From: Waddlia chondrophila WSU 86-1044
Lineage (GTDB): Bacteria; Chlamydiota; Chlamydiia; Chlamydiales; CAMCWV01
Assembly: GCA_945882915.1 (NCBI GenBank)
Contig: CAMCWV010000008.1
Span: 1 to 64,000 of the forward strand
Length of the DNA: 64,000 nt
Direction of reading: 5' to 3'
Position 1 is the first letter of the stretch. Each line of letters starts with the position of its first letter. Both the position numbers and the translations under genes were made by a program. A model generated the notes under the pieces. The model made no database searches. It was not told the DNA's origin and worked only from the letters and a program-made list of their open reading frames with translations. Positions 11,026 to 19,420 of this stretch are shown here, in pieces.

Positions 11026-11778
11026 TTATTCTACGCCTTCTTCTTCTTGGGCTTTGATCCACTGAGTGACATAAGGAACGAAGAAGGGGATTTCTGAGAG
11101 GACTTCTACGAAGTCGTTAATTTCTTCTTCGAGGTGTTTTGCAATGAAGAGATTAAAGCTTTCTTCGAATTGAAAACGGTTTTGGTTTTGAGCTTCGACC
11201 ATTGTAATGGAGCTCAGGTAGTTCTGCTTGAAATCTTCGGCAACAGCTTCTTTTGTATTGAAGTAACTGTCGTTCAATACGGAAGTGTAAACTTTTTTTG
11301 TGACAGATTTTTTGTGCTTAGTGATGAAGCTTTTTATAAGCTCGCGATCTTCAGAGGTGCTAAAGCGCTTAACGGGCAGCCCGTCAAGTCTTTCTTTGTT
11401 TTCTGGACATTTAGAGACGTGCTCATAAATGGCATCTACTGGGTAATGGTGGGTGTTATTACCGATGATAACCCTTGAAGAGGTGTTAAAACAAAAAGGG
11501 CAAAGGTAGATCTTTTTTGTCTCTTCATTAATGGTTGCTGCTCCAAAGCCTAGTTTGATTTCGGTTTCGCGCCACAGTTTCCCCTCTTTTTCCAAGGCTT
11601 TTACAGCGTGATCAGCACTTTGGTAGATGAGTTTATCGCGTCGAAACAAGACAGGATGAATCCCTAGCTTTTTCTCGATAAAGAATAAATAGGCAGTCGC
11701 AGGATCAGCCTTGCGGTGTTTTTTAAGAAACTGCTCTAGGGAAGTTTTTTGAGCTTCGGTAATGACAAATGTCGCCAC
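11026..11778 (-). CDS. Chlamydia-type conserved protein with zinc-like Cys/His cluster (CT538-like, DUF2709)
   Basis: A 250-residue soluble protein without a signal peptide. A CPFCFN motif followed by a His-rich stretch and HVSKCPENK could form a C-x2-C/H-x3-C zinc site. The flanking order resembles, from memory, the C. trachomatis dnaQ-tsaE-CT538 neighbourhood, and the protein looks like the Chlamydiae-restricted DUF2709 family; I could not search to confirm. The frame extends to a TTG at 11814, but GTG 11778 has GAGGA six bases upstream (GATTCGAGGAAAAAAGTG) and is the better start. Function is unknown. Confidence 0.72.
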   Translation of the reverse strand: MATFVITEAQKTSLEQFLKKHRKADPATAYLFFIEKKLGIHPVLFRRDKLIYQSADHAVKALEKEGKLWRETEIKLGFGAATINEETKKIYLCPFCFNTSSRVIIGNNTHHYPVDAIYEHVSKCPENKERLDGLPVKRFSTSEDRELIKSFITKHKKSVTKKVYTSVLNDSYFNTKEAVAEDFKQNYLSSITMVEAQNQNRFQFEESFNLFIAKHLEEEINDFVEVLSEIPFFVPYVTQWIKAQEEEGVE

Positions 11779-11979
11779 TTTTTTCCTCGAATCTAAACGC
11801 TTGTGAGTTAACAACCACGATTAAACGTGTCAATTGCAGTAAAAGGATACGCCGCCTTCCATTATTTGGGCAAGTCTAAATACTCACCTCCCAGGTGACC
11901 AGACATTAAATCCCATATTTTAACACAAAGCCGCAAAGATGCAAAGACGCAAAGAAAAACAAGATAAAGAAGAAAAAAC

Positions 11980-12025
11980 GTAACAGTTCACATGCCCCTC
12001 CTTCGTCGGTGCATGTGAACTATTA
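11980..12025. repeat. Palindrome family D, copy 1
   Basis: GTAACAGTTCACATGCCCCT, a short CCTTCGTCGG centre, then GCATGTGAACTATTAT: a near-perfect palindrome of about 46 bp. The same unit occurs at 45050-45098 and 52479-52527, with a half copy at 12633-12664. It lies about 100 bp before the inverted-repeat-bounded GxxExxY gene. Confidence 0.85.
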
Positions 12026-12102
12026 TAAACTTTTTTGTATTAGATCTCTTTCGAAATTCAAGTTTTAAGCATCCTTACACCGTTTAATCAGGTGAGGTTC
12101 CA

Positions 12103-12531
12103 ATGAAAATGGACTACATAAATCTTTTAACCACAGAGAACGCAGAGCTCACAGAGAAAGAAGGCCCAAGCACTCTTACTGGAAAAATCATTGGGGCTGC
12201 TATAGAAATTCATCGAGCATTAGGCCTAGGTCTTCTTGAATCAGCATATGAAACTTGCTTAATCTATGAGCTGCGACTCAGAAAATTAAGGGTAAAACCT
12301 CAGAAATCGATGCCAGTGTTTTATAAAGATGTGATGCTTGATTGCGGATATCGCGTTGATTTAGTTGTTGAAGATCAAGTCATTGTGGAAATCAAGTCTG
12401 TGACCAGTCTTGCTTCGATTCATGAGGTACGGTTGCTTTCCTATCTAAAGCTATCTGATTGTAAAATTGGCCTTCTGATTAATTTTAATGTAAAAATTCT
12501 CAAGGACGGCATTCGACGAATGAGGGCTTGA
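12103..12531 (+). CDS. GxxExxY family protein (PD-(D/E)XK nuclease-like)
   Basis: A 142-residue protein of the GxxExxY family, whose members carry a PD-(D/E)XK-like fold but whose role is unsettled. The naming motif is GLLESAYETCLIYEL. A D-x(n)-E-x-K arrangement is visible in YRVDLVVEDQVIVEIKSV. The conserved HRALGLGLLESAY and the C-terminal LLINFNVKILKDGIRR complete the family pattern. GAGG lies upstream of the ATG. The N-terminal LTTENAELTEKEG is encoded by the left arm of a 34-bp inverted repeat whose partner begins just after the stop, so gene and repeats form one unit. Weak nuclease or mobility function is inference. Confidence 0.85.
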   Translation: MKMDYINLLTTENAELTEKEGPSTLTGKIIGAAIEIHRALGLGLLESAYETCLIYELRLRKLRVKPQKSMPVFYKDVMLDCGYRVDLVVEDQVIVEIKSVTSLASIHEVRLLSYLKLSDCKIGLLINFNVKILKDGIRRMRA

Positions 12532-12568
12532 TTATTCTCTGTGAGCTCTGTGTTCTCTGTGGTTAAAA
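12125..12568. mobile_element. 34-bp inverted repeats bounding the GxxExxY gene
   Basis: The left arm (12125-12158) starts TTTTAACCACAGAGAA and the right arm (12535-12568) is its reverse complement with one mismatch in 34. The left arm lies inside the ORF and encodes its N-terminus; the right arm begins four bases after the stop. This gives a compact 444-bp unit with terminal inverted repeats and a nuclease-like cargo. A gene-less relative with CTCTGTG/CACAGAG arms lies at 52541-52629. Confidence 0.65.
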
Positions 12569-12586
12569 AAAATTACAGGCTTGAGA

Positions 12587-12618
12587 CTAGCAGTCTGTCA
12601 ATATTGACAAACCACTAG
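12587..12618. repeat. Palindrome family C, minimal form
   Basis: A 32-bp palindrome, CTAG, then GTCTGTCAATATTGACAAAC, then CACTAG at the right. It equals the two outer ends of the full family C element (25013-25178) joined without the interior, so it may be an internally deleted copy. Confidence 0.65.
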
Positions 12619-12632
12619 CTAGAACTGTTGTG

Positions 12633-12664
12633 CTCCGACGAAGGAGGGGTCTGTGAACTGTTAC
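12633..12664 (-). repeat. Palindrome family D, half copy
   Basis: CTCCGACGAAGGAGGGGT followed by CTGTGAACTGTTAC is the reverse complement of the left part of the D element at 11980-12025. D sequences therefore lie on both sides of the GxxExxY unit. The gap 12569-12819 otherwise contains only the C mini-palindrome and AAACAGGATAAACAGGATCG, a phrase partly repeated near 36980. Confidence 0.7.
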
Positions 12665-12819
12665 GAAAAAACAGGATAAACAGGATCGCCTTCGGCGGCA
12701 GGATACACTACAGGATGATCTAATTTCTTAAATTTCAGTTCTCTGTTTTTTTTAAAATTCATTTAGGGTAGGTTAAACGTGGCAACTTTTTAAGAGTAAC
12801 GATTTTGCGAGGTATTTAG

Positions 12820-13920
12820 ATGTCATCAGTACGATTAAAAGAAACTATTGCCAATGGGTTTGAAAGGGTGATTGAGGTGACAGATGAGGGCGCTGGTCTT
12901 CATGCATTCATCGCTATTCACAATACAGTCCTAGGCCCTGCTTTAGGAGGGACGCGCATATTCCCTTATGCCAATCGAGAGGCTGCACTTGCTGACGTCT
13001 TAAGGCTTGCCGAAGGGATGACCTATAAGTCTGCAGTAGCTCACGCCGGCTTTGGCGGTGGAAAAAGTGTAATCATTGCCGACTCTAAGAAAGACAAGAC
13101 CCCTAAATTGCTAGAGGCCTTTGCCCGCGCTGTCGATAGGCTAAAAGGGATTTATATTTGCGCCGAAGATATCGGCTGCACACCAGATGACATGGTCACC
13201 ATTAGCCGCATCACGCCTTATGTCTGTGGATTGCCTGAGGGGTCTGTGCATGGAAGTGGCTGCCCGAGCCGCTATACCGCTTGGGGGGTGTTCCGTGGAA
13301 TACAAGCTGTTTGCCACTCCATATGGGGAACAAACTCTGCACATGGCCGTAGAGTTGCCATTCAAGGCCTTGGAAACGTGGGCTTGCGCCTTGCCGAACT
13401 CCTCTTTTGGCAGGGAGCTAATCTGATTGTTTCTGATGTTGACCCGGCCAAAGTAAAAAGAGCGCAGACCCAGTTAGGGGCAAAAGCAGTTTCTCCTTCT
13501 GAGCCCATCGGCTCTCAGTGTGATGTGCTAGCTCTTTGCGCTATGGGCGGCGAGCTTAATGACCAGACGATTCCTCGGCTAAAATGTGCAGCTATTGCAG
13601 GTGGCGCTAACAACCAACTGCTAAAGTCTGAGCATGGGGATGCGCTTGCTAAGCGAGATATTCTTTACGCCCCAGACTTTGTTGTGAATGCTGGCGGTCT
13701 ATTAAACGTTGCTGGAGAATTTGACCCTCAAGGGTACCAACCTGCTGTCATCAGGGATAAAGTAAACAACATCTACGATGTTCTTTTGCATATTTTTGTC
13801 ATGGCTAAAGAACAAAAAATCTCTACCGAAGCTGCTGCTTTGCAGCTTGCTCGGCAAAATTTAGCCGGTGGAATAGGCAAACGGAGAGAACCTGTTAACT
13901 TCGCTCGCAAAGCTTTATGA
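12820..13920 (+). CDS. Leucine dehydrogenase-type amino-acid dehydrogenase (Glu/Leu/Phe/Val family)
   Basis: A 366-residue NAD-dependent enzyme for oxidative deamination of branched-chain amino acids. Signatures: the glycine-rich PALGGTRI, catalytic-lysine region GMTYKSAVAHAGFGGGKSVI, the Asp in CAEDIGCTPDDM, a Rossmann motif GLGNVGLRLAE, and YAPDFVVNAGGLLNV. GAGG lies a few bases before the ATG. The 3' end overlaps argS by 4 bp (ATGA), suggesting a two-gene operon. Leucine dehydrogenase is the likeliest member; phenylalanine or valine dehydrogenase cannot be excluded. It would let the cell use host amino acids as fuel. Confidence 0.88.
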   Translation: MSSVRLKETIANGFERVIEVTDEGAGLHAFIAIHNTVLGPALGGTRIFPYANREAALADVLRLAEGMTYKSAVAHAGFGGGKSVIIADSKKDKTPKLLEAFARAVDRLKGIYICAEDIGCTPDDMVTISRITPYVCGLPEGSVHGSGCPSRYTAWGVFRGIQAVCHSIWGTNSAHGRRVAIQGLGNVGLRLAELLFWQGANLIVSDVDPAKVKRAQTQLGAKAVSPSEPIGSQCDVLALCAMGGELNDQTIPRLKCAAIAGGANNQLLKSEHGDALAKRDILYAPDFVVNAGGLLNVAGEFDPQGYQPAVIRDKVNNIYDVLLHIFVMAKEQKISTEAAALQLARQNLAGGIGKRREPVNFARKAL

Positions 13921-15689
13921 ATATATCTTTAAATACATTAGCTGACAGTCTGACAAGCCATTTTTCCAGCGCTCTTTTGGCGGCGTATCCAACGCTTACA
14001 AGAGAGCAACTCTCTGTTGAGGTTGTTCAAAGCACTCAAGAGAAGTTTGGCCATTACCAATGCAATAGCCCTATGAAGCTGGCAAAACTTGTCGGTAAGA
14101 GCCCCCGCGTTATTGCTCAAGAAGTTTTAGACAAGTTGGACAGGTGTGATGCAGATGGCAGCCCTTTTATCTCGCACACAGAAATAGCTGGCCCTGGATT
14201 CATTAATATCACAATAGATGGCGGAATCCTTGCTAAGAAGGTCAAATCTCTTGTTTTGGACAGCAGGGTCGGCATTCCGCTCCCAGCCCAAAAGCAGAAA
14301 GTAATTGTCGAACTGTCCTCTCCTAATACTGCTAAAGAGATGCACGTTGGCCACCTTCGTTCGACAATTATTGGAGATTGCCTTGCAAGGGCTTTTGAGT
14401 TCCTTGGACATGATGTGCTAAGGCTCAATCACGTTGGCGATTGGGGCACCTCTTTTGGAATGCTCATCGCTTACATGAAAGATGTGGCGCAGGATGTTCT
14501 ATCGGGCAAGATGCCGATGGAGCTTGGGCAGCTGGTTAAATGGTACAAAGAGGCTAAAAAGCGCTTTGACGAAGATGCCCCTTTTAAATTGCGCTCACAA
14601 CAAGAAGTGGTAGCCCTCCAAGGGGGAGATGCCAGCTCTCTTAGTGTTTGGGGGCAGATTTGTGAAGTATCGCGCCTTGCATACCAAGAGATTTATAATA
14701 TTTTAGATGTGAGGCTCATCGAGCGCGGAGAATCTTTTTACAACTCTCAGCTTCCTGGCATTGTCGCTGATCTTGAGAAGAAAGGACTTGTTCAGCTATC
14801 TGACGGGGCAAAGTGCATTTTTTTAGAAGGCTTTGTAAACCGCGAAGGGGAGCCCTTTCCTCTGATGATTCAGAAGGGCGATGGCGGGTATAATTACGAC
14901 ACGACCGATATGGCGGCAATTCGTCAAAGGGTTGATGTCGAGAAGGCAGACCGCATTATCTACGTTGTCGATGCAGGGCAGAGCTTGCATTTTTCGATGA
15001 TTTTTAAGGCTGCAGAAAAAGCCGGCTACTTTGATTCTCAAAAAGTTCAGGTAGAGCATGTCCCTTTTGGGCTTGTTTTGGGCTCTGATGGGAAGCGGTT
15101 CCGTACCCGTTCAGGAGAGACCGAGCGGCTCATAGACCTTCTTAAGGCAGCAGTGATTCATGCTAAGAAAATTTTGGTCGAGCGAAAGACCGACATGCCA
15201 GAAAGTGAGCTTGACAATGTGGCTGAAGCTCTTGGCATTGGCGCTGTGAAGTATGCAGACCTTTCTTGTCACCGGACGGGTGACTATGTCTTTAGCTACG
15301 AAAGAATGCTGAAGTTTGAAGGGAATACCGCAGCCTTTTTGATGTATGCGTATGTCCGCGTTGCCGGGATCAAGCGCAAAGTGGGTATCGATGTCGAGAG
15401 TCTTAAAGAGGGGACCAGAATTACTCTTGGGCACCCTTCAGAGGTTGCGTTAGCCATTCATCTATTGCAATTCGGGGAGTCTCTAGAAAAGCTTTCTAAA
15501 GAACTCCTCCCAAACCGCCTTACCGACTATCTATACACCCTTGCAGAAAAGTTCAACGCCTTCTTCCGTGATTGCCGTGTCGAAGGGAGTCCTGAACAAA
15601 ATAGCCGCCTACTCCTTTGCGAGGGGACTGCCCGCGTCATGAGGCAAGGCCTTGACATCCTCGGCGTCATCCCAGTCTCCCGCATGTAA
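13917..15689 (+). CDS. argS: Arginyl-tRNA synthetase
   Basis: A 590-residue class I aminoacyl-tRNA synthetase that charges tRNA-Arg. The HIGH motif is HVGH in AKEMHVGHLRSTIIGD; the second signature appears as DGKRFRTRSGE, with the usual Arg-specific departure from KMSKS. The N-terminal Arg-tRNA recognition domain (EKFGHYQCNSPMKLAK) and the C-terminal DALR anticodon domain ending in LDILGVIPVSRM are present. Its ATG overlaps the stop of the upstream dehydrogenase by 4 bp, implying translational coupling. Confidence 0.97.
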   Translation: MNISLNTLADSLTSHFSSALLAAYPTLTREQLSVEVVQSTQEKFGHYQCNSPMKLAKLVGKSPRVIAQEVLDKLDRCDADGSPFISHTEIAGPGFINITIDGGILAKKVKSLVLDSRVGIPLPAQKQKVIVELSSPNTAKEMHVGHLRSTIIGDCLARAFEFLGHDVLRLNHVGDWGTSFGMLIAYMKDVAQDVLSGKMPMELGQLVKWYKEAKKRFDEDAPFKLRSQQEVVALQGGDASSLSVWGQICEVSRLAYQEIYNILDVRLIERGESFYNSQLPGIVADLEKKGLVQLSDGAKCIFLEGFVNREGEPFPLMIQKGDGGYNYDTTDMAAIRQRVDVEKADRIIYVVDAGQSLHFSMIFKAAEKAGYFDSQKVQVEHVPFGLVLGSDGKRFRTRSGETERLIDLLKAAVIHAKKILVERKTDMPESELDNVAEALGIGAVKYADLSCHRTGDYVFSYERMLKFEGNTAAFLMYAYVRVAGIKRKVGIDVESLKEGTRITLGHPSEVALAIHLLQFGESLEKLSKELLPNRLTDYLYTLAEKFNAFFRDCRVEGSPEQNSRLLLCEGTARVMRQGLDILGVIPVSRM

Positions 15690-15717
15690 GCGCGAAGCGA
15701 GAATTTAAGCGGTACCT

Positions 15718-16155
15718 TTAACTCACGAGTAAAGGTCTGCGCTGAGGATTTGCTGCATGAAGCAGTTCTGCGTATTTTTCTAGGCTAGGGCGTACCTGGG
15801 CTCTTTCATAACGTGAATAGGCATTAGGAGAGTTCGATTTTAATCGCCTAGTTACATCGCGAATAGAGGAGCCGCTTTTTATTCGCTGTCTTTTCAGCCC
15901 AAAGGCAAACAGAAGGGTCTTATCTGAAGCTCCGATGCCAATGACTCCATCTTCATAAAGAGTGACAGTAATTTGAAAGTGCTTGTCTAAAAGGTTCTGA
16001 TAGGAGTCTTTTAGGAGTTCTGTGATGGCATCTTTAGCCATTATAAGGGCTTCTTTTCTCGTTTTTCCTTGAGTCATTATATCTAAAAAAGAAACGTCCA
16101 CCAGCCACCATGAACTGTGTGGGTCTTTCCAAACTTTTCCTTCTAATTCCATCAT
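15718..16155 (-). CDS. hicB: HicB-type antitoxin with C-terminal helix-turn-helix
   Basis: A 145-residue HicB-like protein. The N-terminal half (WWLVDVSFLDIMTQGKTRKEALIMAKDAI) matches the partial RNase H fold that neutralises HicA; the C-terminal half (SSIRDVTRRLKSNSPNAYSRYERAQVRPS) looks like an HTH that would bind the operator. Its hicA partner should lie immediately upstream on the same strand but only 21 codons remain (16243-16308). The ATG at 16155 coincides with the end of a family A palindrome, whose GCGGAGTATATG supplies the only visible ribosome-binding site. The product is probably an orphan antitoxin. Confidence 0.8.
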   Translation of the reverse strand: MMELEGKVWKDPHSSWWLVDVSFLDIMTQGKTRKEALIMAKDAITELLKDSYQNLLDKHFQITVTLYEDGVIGIGASDKTLLFAFGLKRQRIKSGSSIRDVTRRLKSNSPNAYSRYERAQVRPSLEKYAELLHAANPQRRPLLVS

Positions 16156-16228
16156 ATACTCCGCTTAGCTGAAAACGGGAGCTTTTGCGCTAGTCCAAAT
16201 TCCCATTTTCAGCTACGAGGAGTATATA
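16154..16228. repeat. Palindrome family A, between hicB and hicA remnant
   Basis: A 75-bp short-form element: ATATACTCCGCTTAGCTGAA at the left, a GCGCTAGTCC centre, and TTTTCAGCTACGAGGAGTAT at the right. It lies exactly between the hicB start and the truncated hicA reading frame, where most of hicA should be. Confidence 0.9.
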
Positions 16229-16242
16229 CGCCTCTTACCTTT

Positions 16243-16308
16243 TTACTTTTGGCATTTAAGCTTCCATCCTAAACGCATCAGTTCTTGTTCTAAATCTCGC
16301 TTCTTCAT
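16243..16308 (-). pseudogene. hicA: hicA toxin remnant, 21 codons
   Basis: An ATG at 16308 opens MKKRDLEQELMRLGWKLKCQ and reaches a stop at 16243. This is the typical HicA N-terminus (M-K-x-R-[DE]-L-x-x-x-L-x-x-x-G-W), but the rest of the roughly 60-80 residue double-stranded-RNA-binding toxin, including the active-site Gly-His segment, is gone. Family A palindromic DNA starts about 15 bp downstream. It is too short to be functional and is best read as a disrupted toxin gene. Confidence 0.75.
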
Positions 16309-16522
16309 AGTTAATTGTACACATTTATGTATACAAAGTCAATTGAGTAACAGAAATTACAGCCTTCTTGGAAGGCTAAACTCTTGTTTGCGGATTAGAG
16401 CCAAAGTTAGGTGGCTTTTTCTTGGTCTTTATATTTTTAATTGACTTTTGTCAGAAAAGATCTATGTTGAAGTTTGTTTTTTAAATCTCAAGGGCAGAGC
16501 AGAGCTAAGGACTTTTGAAACT

Positions 16523-17440
16523 ATGACGATGCCGAAAAAGCCTGAGAGGGCGCCAAAAAAGCCTGTCATTTTCATGCTGATTTTTACAGGTCTTATTCTA
16601 CTGGTTGCCTTAATCATGCAGCCCCTTCAGATTCTCCATTTCCGTGATAGCGTCGCCGTACTGTTCCCTAAAGGAATGATCGCGTTAGAAGAACGCGATC
16701 TTCTTTTTACGGTTCAATTCCTGATGCTACTGATCATCGTCCCTGTCTACATCCTCACATTTGTTTTTTCTTGGAAATATAGAGCCGATAACGCCAAAGC
16801 GAAGTATGACCCCGATTTGGTAGATAACCAGCTTGCTGAATACATCTGGTGGATGGTTCCTCTAGTTATGGTTGGAATTATCAGCGGACTCATATGGGTC
16901 AAAACCCATGAACTAGATCCCTACAAATCGATTAAGTCCAATTCCAATAACAAGGAAATGACAATTCAAGTCGTTGCGCTTCAGTGGAGATGGCTATTTA
17001 TTTATCCCGAAGAAAAGATCGCGACCATCAATTTTATACAGATTCCTAAAGACACCCCTATTCGTTTTGAGCTCACTGCCGATGCCCCTATGAATTCGTT
17101 TTGGATTCCCCACTTGGGCGGACAGATCTATGCCATGCCTAAGATGAAAACAGAGTTAAACTTGATTGCAAATGAGGTCGGCGACTTTAGAGGGGTGTCC
17201 TCTAACATAAGCGGAGAGGGGTTTGCTAAGATGATTTTTATCACGAGAGCCTCTTCAGTCGAGGAGTATAATCAGTGGGTAAAAACCGCGCAGCAATCAC
17301 CGAAATCTCTCGGCTTCAAAGAATACAATCAATTAGTCGCTCCAAGTCAGAACACTGCGGTAGAAATTTTTCAGTTGGGAGAAGAGAAACTCTTCGATCA
17401 CGTTGTTAATAAATATATGCACCCCAAGAAAGATGAGTAA
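16523..17440 (+). CDS. cyoA: Cytochrome o-type ubiquinol oxidase subunit II
   Basis: A 305-residue subunit II of a haem-copper quinol oxidase, anchored by hydrophobic segments near residues 15-35, 60-85 and 105-125, with a periplasmic cupredoxin domain. VVALQWRWLFIYPEE and NSFWIPHLGGQIYAMPKM are typical of CyoA. The CuA-binding cysteines of cytochrome c oxidase are absent, which points to quinol as donor. The frame is open to a TTG at 16448, but ATG 16523 follows TAAGGAC and starts with the normal hydrophilic N-terminus. First gene of cyoABCDE. Confidence 0.93.
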   Translation: MTMPKKPERAPKKPVIFMLIFTGLILLVALIMQPLQILHFRDSVAVLFPKGMIALEERDLLFTVQFLMLLIIVPVYILTFVFSWKYRADNAKAKYDPDLVDNQLAEYIWWMVPLVMVGIISGLIWVKTHELDPYKSIKSNSNNKEMTIQVVALQWRWLFIYPEEKIATINFIQIPKDTPIRFELTADAPMNSFWIPHLGGQIYAMPKMKTELNLIANEVGDFRGVSSNISGEGFAKMIFITRASSVEEYNQWVKTAQQSPKSLGFKEYNQLVAPSQNTAVEIFQLGEEKLFDHVVNKYMHPKKDE

Positions 17441-17443
17441 GAC

Positions 17444-19420
17444 ATGTTAGGTCATTTAACCTTAGAAGCATTCAAGCATGAATCCAGCCAGACAGGCGCT
17501 GTTATAATGATGGTGCTTGGCACTATTGGCATCCTTGCCCTTATCACCTACTTAAAACGTTGGAAGTGGCTTTGGAACGAGTGGCTGACGACCGTAGATC
17601 CCAAGAAAATCGGGGTCATGTACATCGTTGTTGTCCTAATCTCATTTGCTAAGGGTTTTAGCGATGGCCTTATGATCCGCCTTCAGCAGGCATTCTCTGT
17701 TGGGGATTCTGAAGGGTTTATTTCTGCAAACCACTTTCAACAGGTCTTTTCTGCGCACGGGACCACAATGATCTTTTTTGTGGGTATGGGGGCTATTTTT
17801 GGTTTAATGAACCTCATTATTCCTTTGCAAATTGGAGCTCGGGACGTTGCTTTTCCATTTTTGAATGCTGCTGGTTTTTGGCTGTTTGCTGCTGCTGCTC
17901 TTTTAACGCTTGTTTCGCTTGGAATCGGTTCTTTTTCAACAGCAGGATGGCTTGCCTATCCTCCTCTTTCAGGTCTGGAGTTTAGCCCCAATGAGGGGGT
18001 GGACTATTGGATATGGATTGTACAGATCGCGGGGATTGGAACGACTCTTGCAGGGATCAACTTTTTGGTAACGATCCTGAAAATGCGCTGTCCAGGGATG
18101 AGCTTGATGAAGATGCCTATTTTTGTCTGGAGCGTCTTGTGTACAGTAGCGCTTGTTGTTATGGCTTTCCCAATTTTGACTGCAACGCTTTATATGCTAA
18201 CCCTAGACCGCTATCTTGGAATGCACTTTTTCACGATAAGTGCTGGCGGCAATTACATGATGTACATCAACCTTATCTGGGCATGGGGCCATCCTGAGGT
18301 CTATATTTTGATCTTGCCGATGTTTGGCGTTTTTTCTGAAGTGGTTCCTACCTTCTCAGAAAAAAGGCTGTTTGGTTACACCTCTATGGTGTGGGCTCTT
18401 ATTATGATTGCCGTTGTCTCCTTTCTTGTTTGGCTCCATCACTTCTTCACAATGGGAGCAAGTCCTGGCGTAAACATCTTTTTTGCTGTCACGACGATGA
18501 TTGTGGCTATTCCGACAGGGGTGAAAATATTTAACTGGCTCTTTACGAAGTTTCGGGGTCGCGTTCATTTCACCTCCCCCATGCTGTGGTTTTTTGCTTT
18601 CTTACTCAACTTCACGGTAGCCGGGATGACGGGGGTTCTACTCACAATACCTCCTGTGGACTTCCAACTGCACAACAGCTTATTTTTGATTGCCCACTTC
18701 CATGGAATGGTTATCGGCGGGGTGCTCTTTGGCTTCTTTGCAGGGTTTACCTACTGGTTCCCCAAATTTACAGGGTTTGTCTTGGATGAAAAGCTCAACA
18801 GATACGCCTTTTGGTGCTGGATGAGTGGGTTCCTCCTTGCCTTCATGCCTCTTTATATGCTCGGCTTTATGGGAGCTACAAGGAGACTAGATCACTACGA
18901 CCTTTCTACCGGGTGGCACCCCTTATTTTTAGTCGCAGGACTCGGCGCTCTTATTATTATGTGCGGAGCGACAATCCAGTTCTTGGGGCTCTTCTGGAGC
19001 ATTAAAAACAGGAAAAAGAACTGGGATCAGACTGGGGGAGATCCTTGGAATGGCAGGACATTAGAATGGGCGACTCACTCTCCTCCACCTGTCTATAATT
19101 TTGCGATTATCCCCATAGTAGATCAAATAGATCCCCTATGGGCCATTAAGCGTGGAGAGATGCCCGCAATAGGAAAGGACTATCAAGATATCTATATGCC
19201 TAAAAACTCTGCCTTAGGGTTTTATATTGGGATTGCTGGTTTGGTTATTGGATTTGCCATGACCTGGCACATCTGGTGGCTTTCCATTCTCTGTTTTGTC
19301 TCAATTTTGGTCTGTGTGATCATCCACCTTTCCGGGGATGATTCGCACGATGTGATTACTGCAGCAGAAGTGGAAAAAATAGAAGCTGCACACATAAGGA
19401 GAATGAAGGCGCATGAGTAA
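17444..19420 (+). CDS. cyoB: Cytochrome o-type ubiquinol oxidase subunit I
   Basis: A 658-residue catalytic subunit that reduces oxygen to water and pumps protons. Metal ligands are visible: the low-spin haem His in FSAHGTTMIFF, the CuB/Tyr motif WAWGHPEVYILILP, the two CuB histidines in WLHHFFTMGA, and the haem histidines in LIAHFHGMVIGG. About 14-15 membrane segments are evident, as in CyoB. It starts 3 bp after cyoA and overlaps cyoC by 8 bp. Confidence 0.97.
   Translation: MLGHLTLEAFKHESSQTGAVIMMVLGTIGILALITYLKRWKWLWNEWLTTVDPKKIGVMYIVVVLISFAKGFSDGLMIRLQQAFSVGDSEGFISANHFQQVFSAHGTTMIFFVGMGAIFGLMNLIIPLQIGARDVAFPFLNAAGFWLFAAAALLTLVSLGIGSFSTAGWLAYPPLSGLEFSPNEGVDYWIWIVQIAGIGTTLAGINFLVTILKMRCPGMSLMKMPIFVWSVLCTVALVVMAFPILTATLYMLTLDRYLGMHFFTISAGGNYMMYINLIWAWGHPEVYILILPMFGVFSEVVPTFSEKRLFGYTSMVWALIMIAVVSFLVWLHHFFTMGASPGVNIFFAVTTMIVAIPTGVKIFNWLFTKFRGRVHFTSPMLWFFAFLLNFTVAGMTGVLLTIPPVDFQLHNSLFLIAHFHGMVIGGVLFGFFAGFTYWFPKFTGFVLDEKLNRYAFWCWMSGFLLAFMPLYMLGFMGATRRLDHYDLSTGWHPLFLVAGLGALIIMCGATIQFLGLFWSIKNRKKNWDQTGGDPWNGRTLEWATHSPPPVYNFAIIPIVDQIDPLWAIKRGEMPAIGKDYQDIYMPKNSALGFYIGIAGLVIGFAMTWHIWWLSILCFVSILVCVIIHLSGDDSHDVITAAEVEKIEAAHIRRMKAHE

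Noticed and set aside
16154-16228. Family A considered only as transcription terminators
   Set aside because: They lack T runs, occur upstream as well as downstream of genes, and have layered interiors not needed for termination; a secondary terminator role is still possible at 46024.
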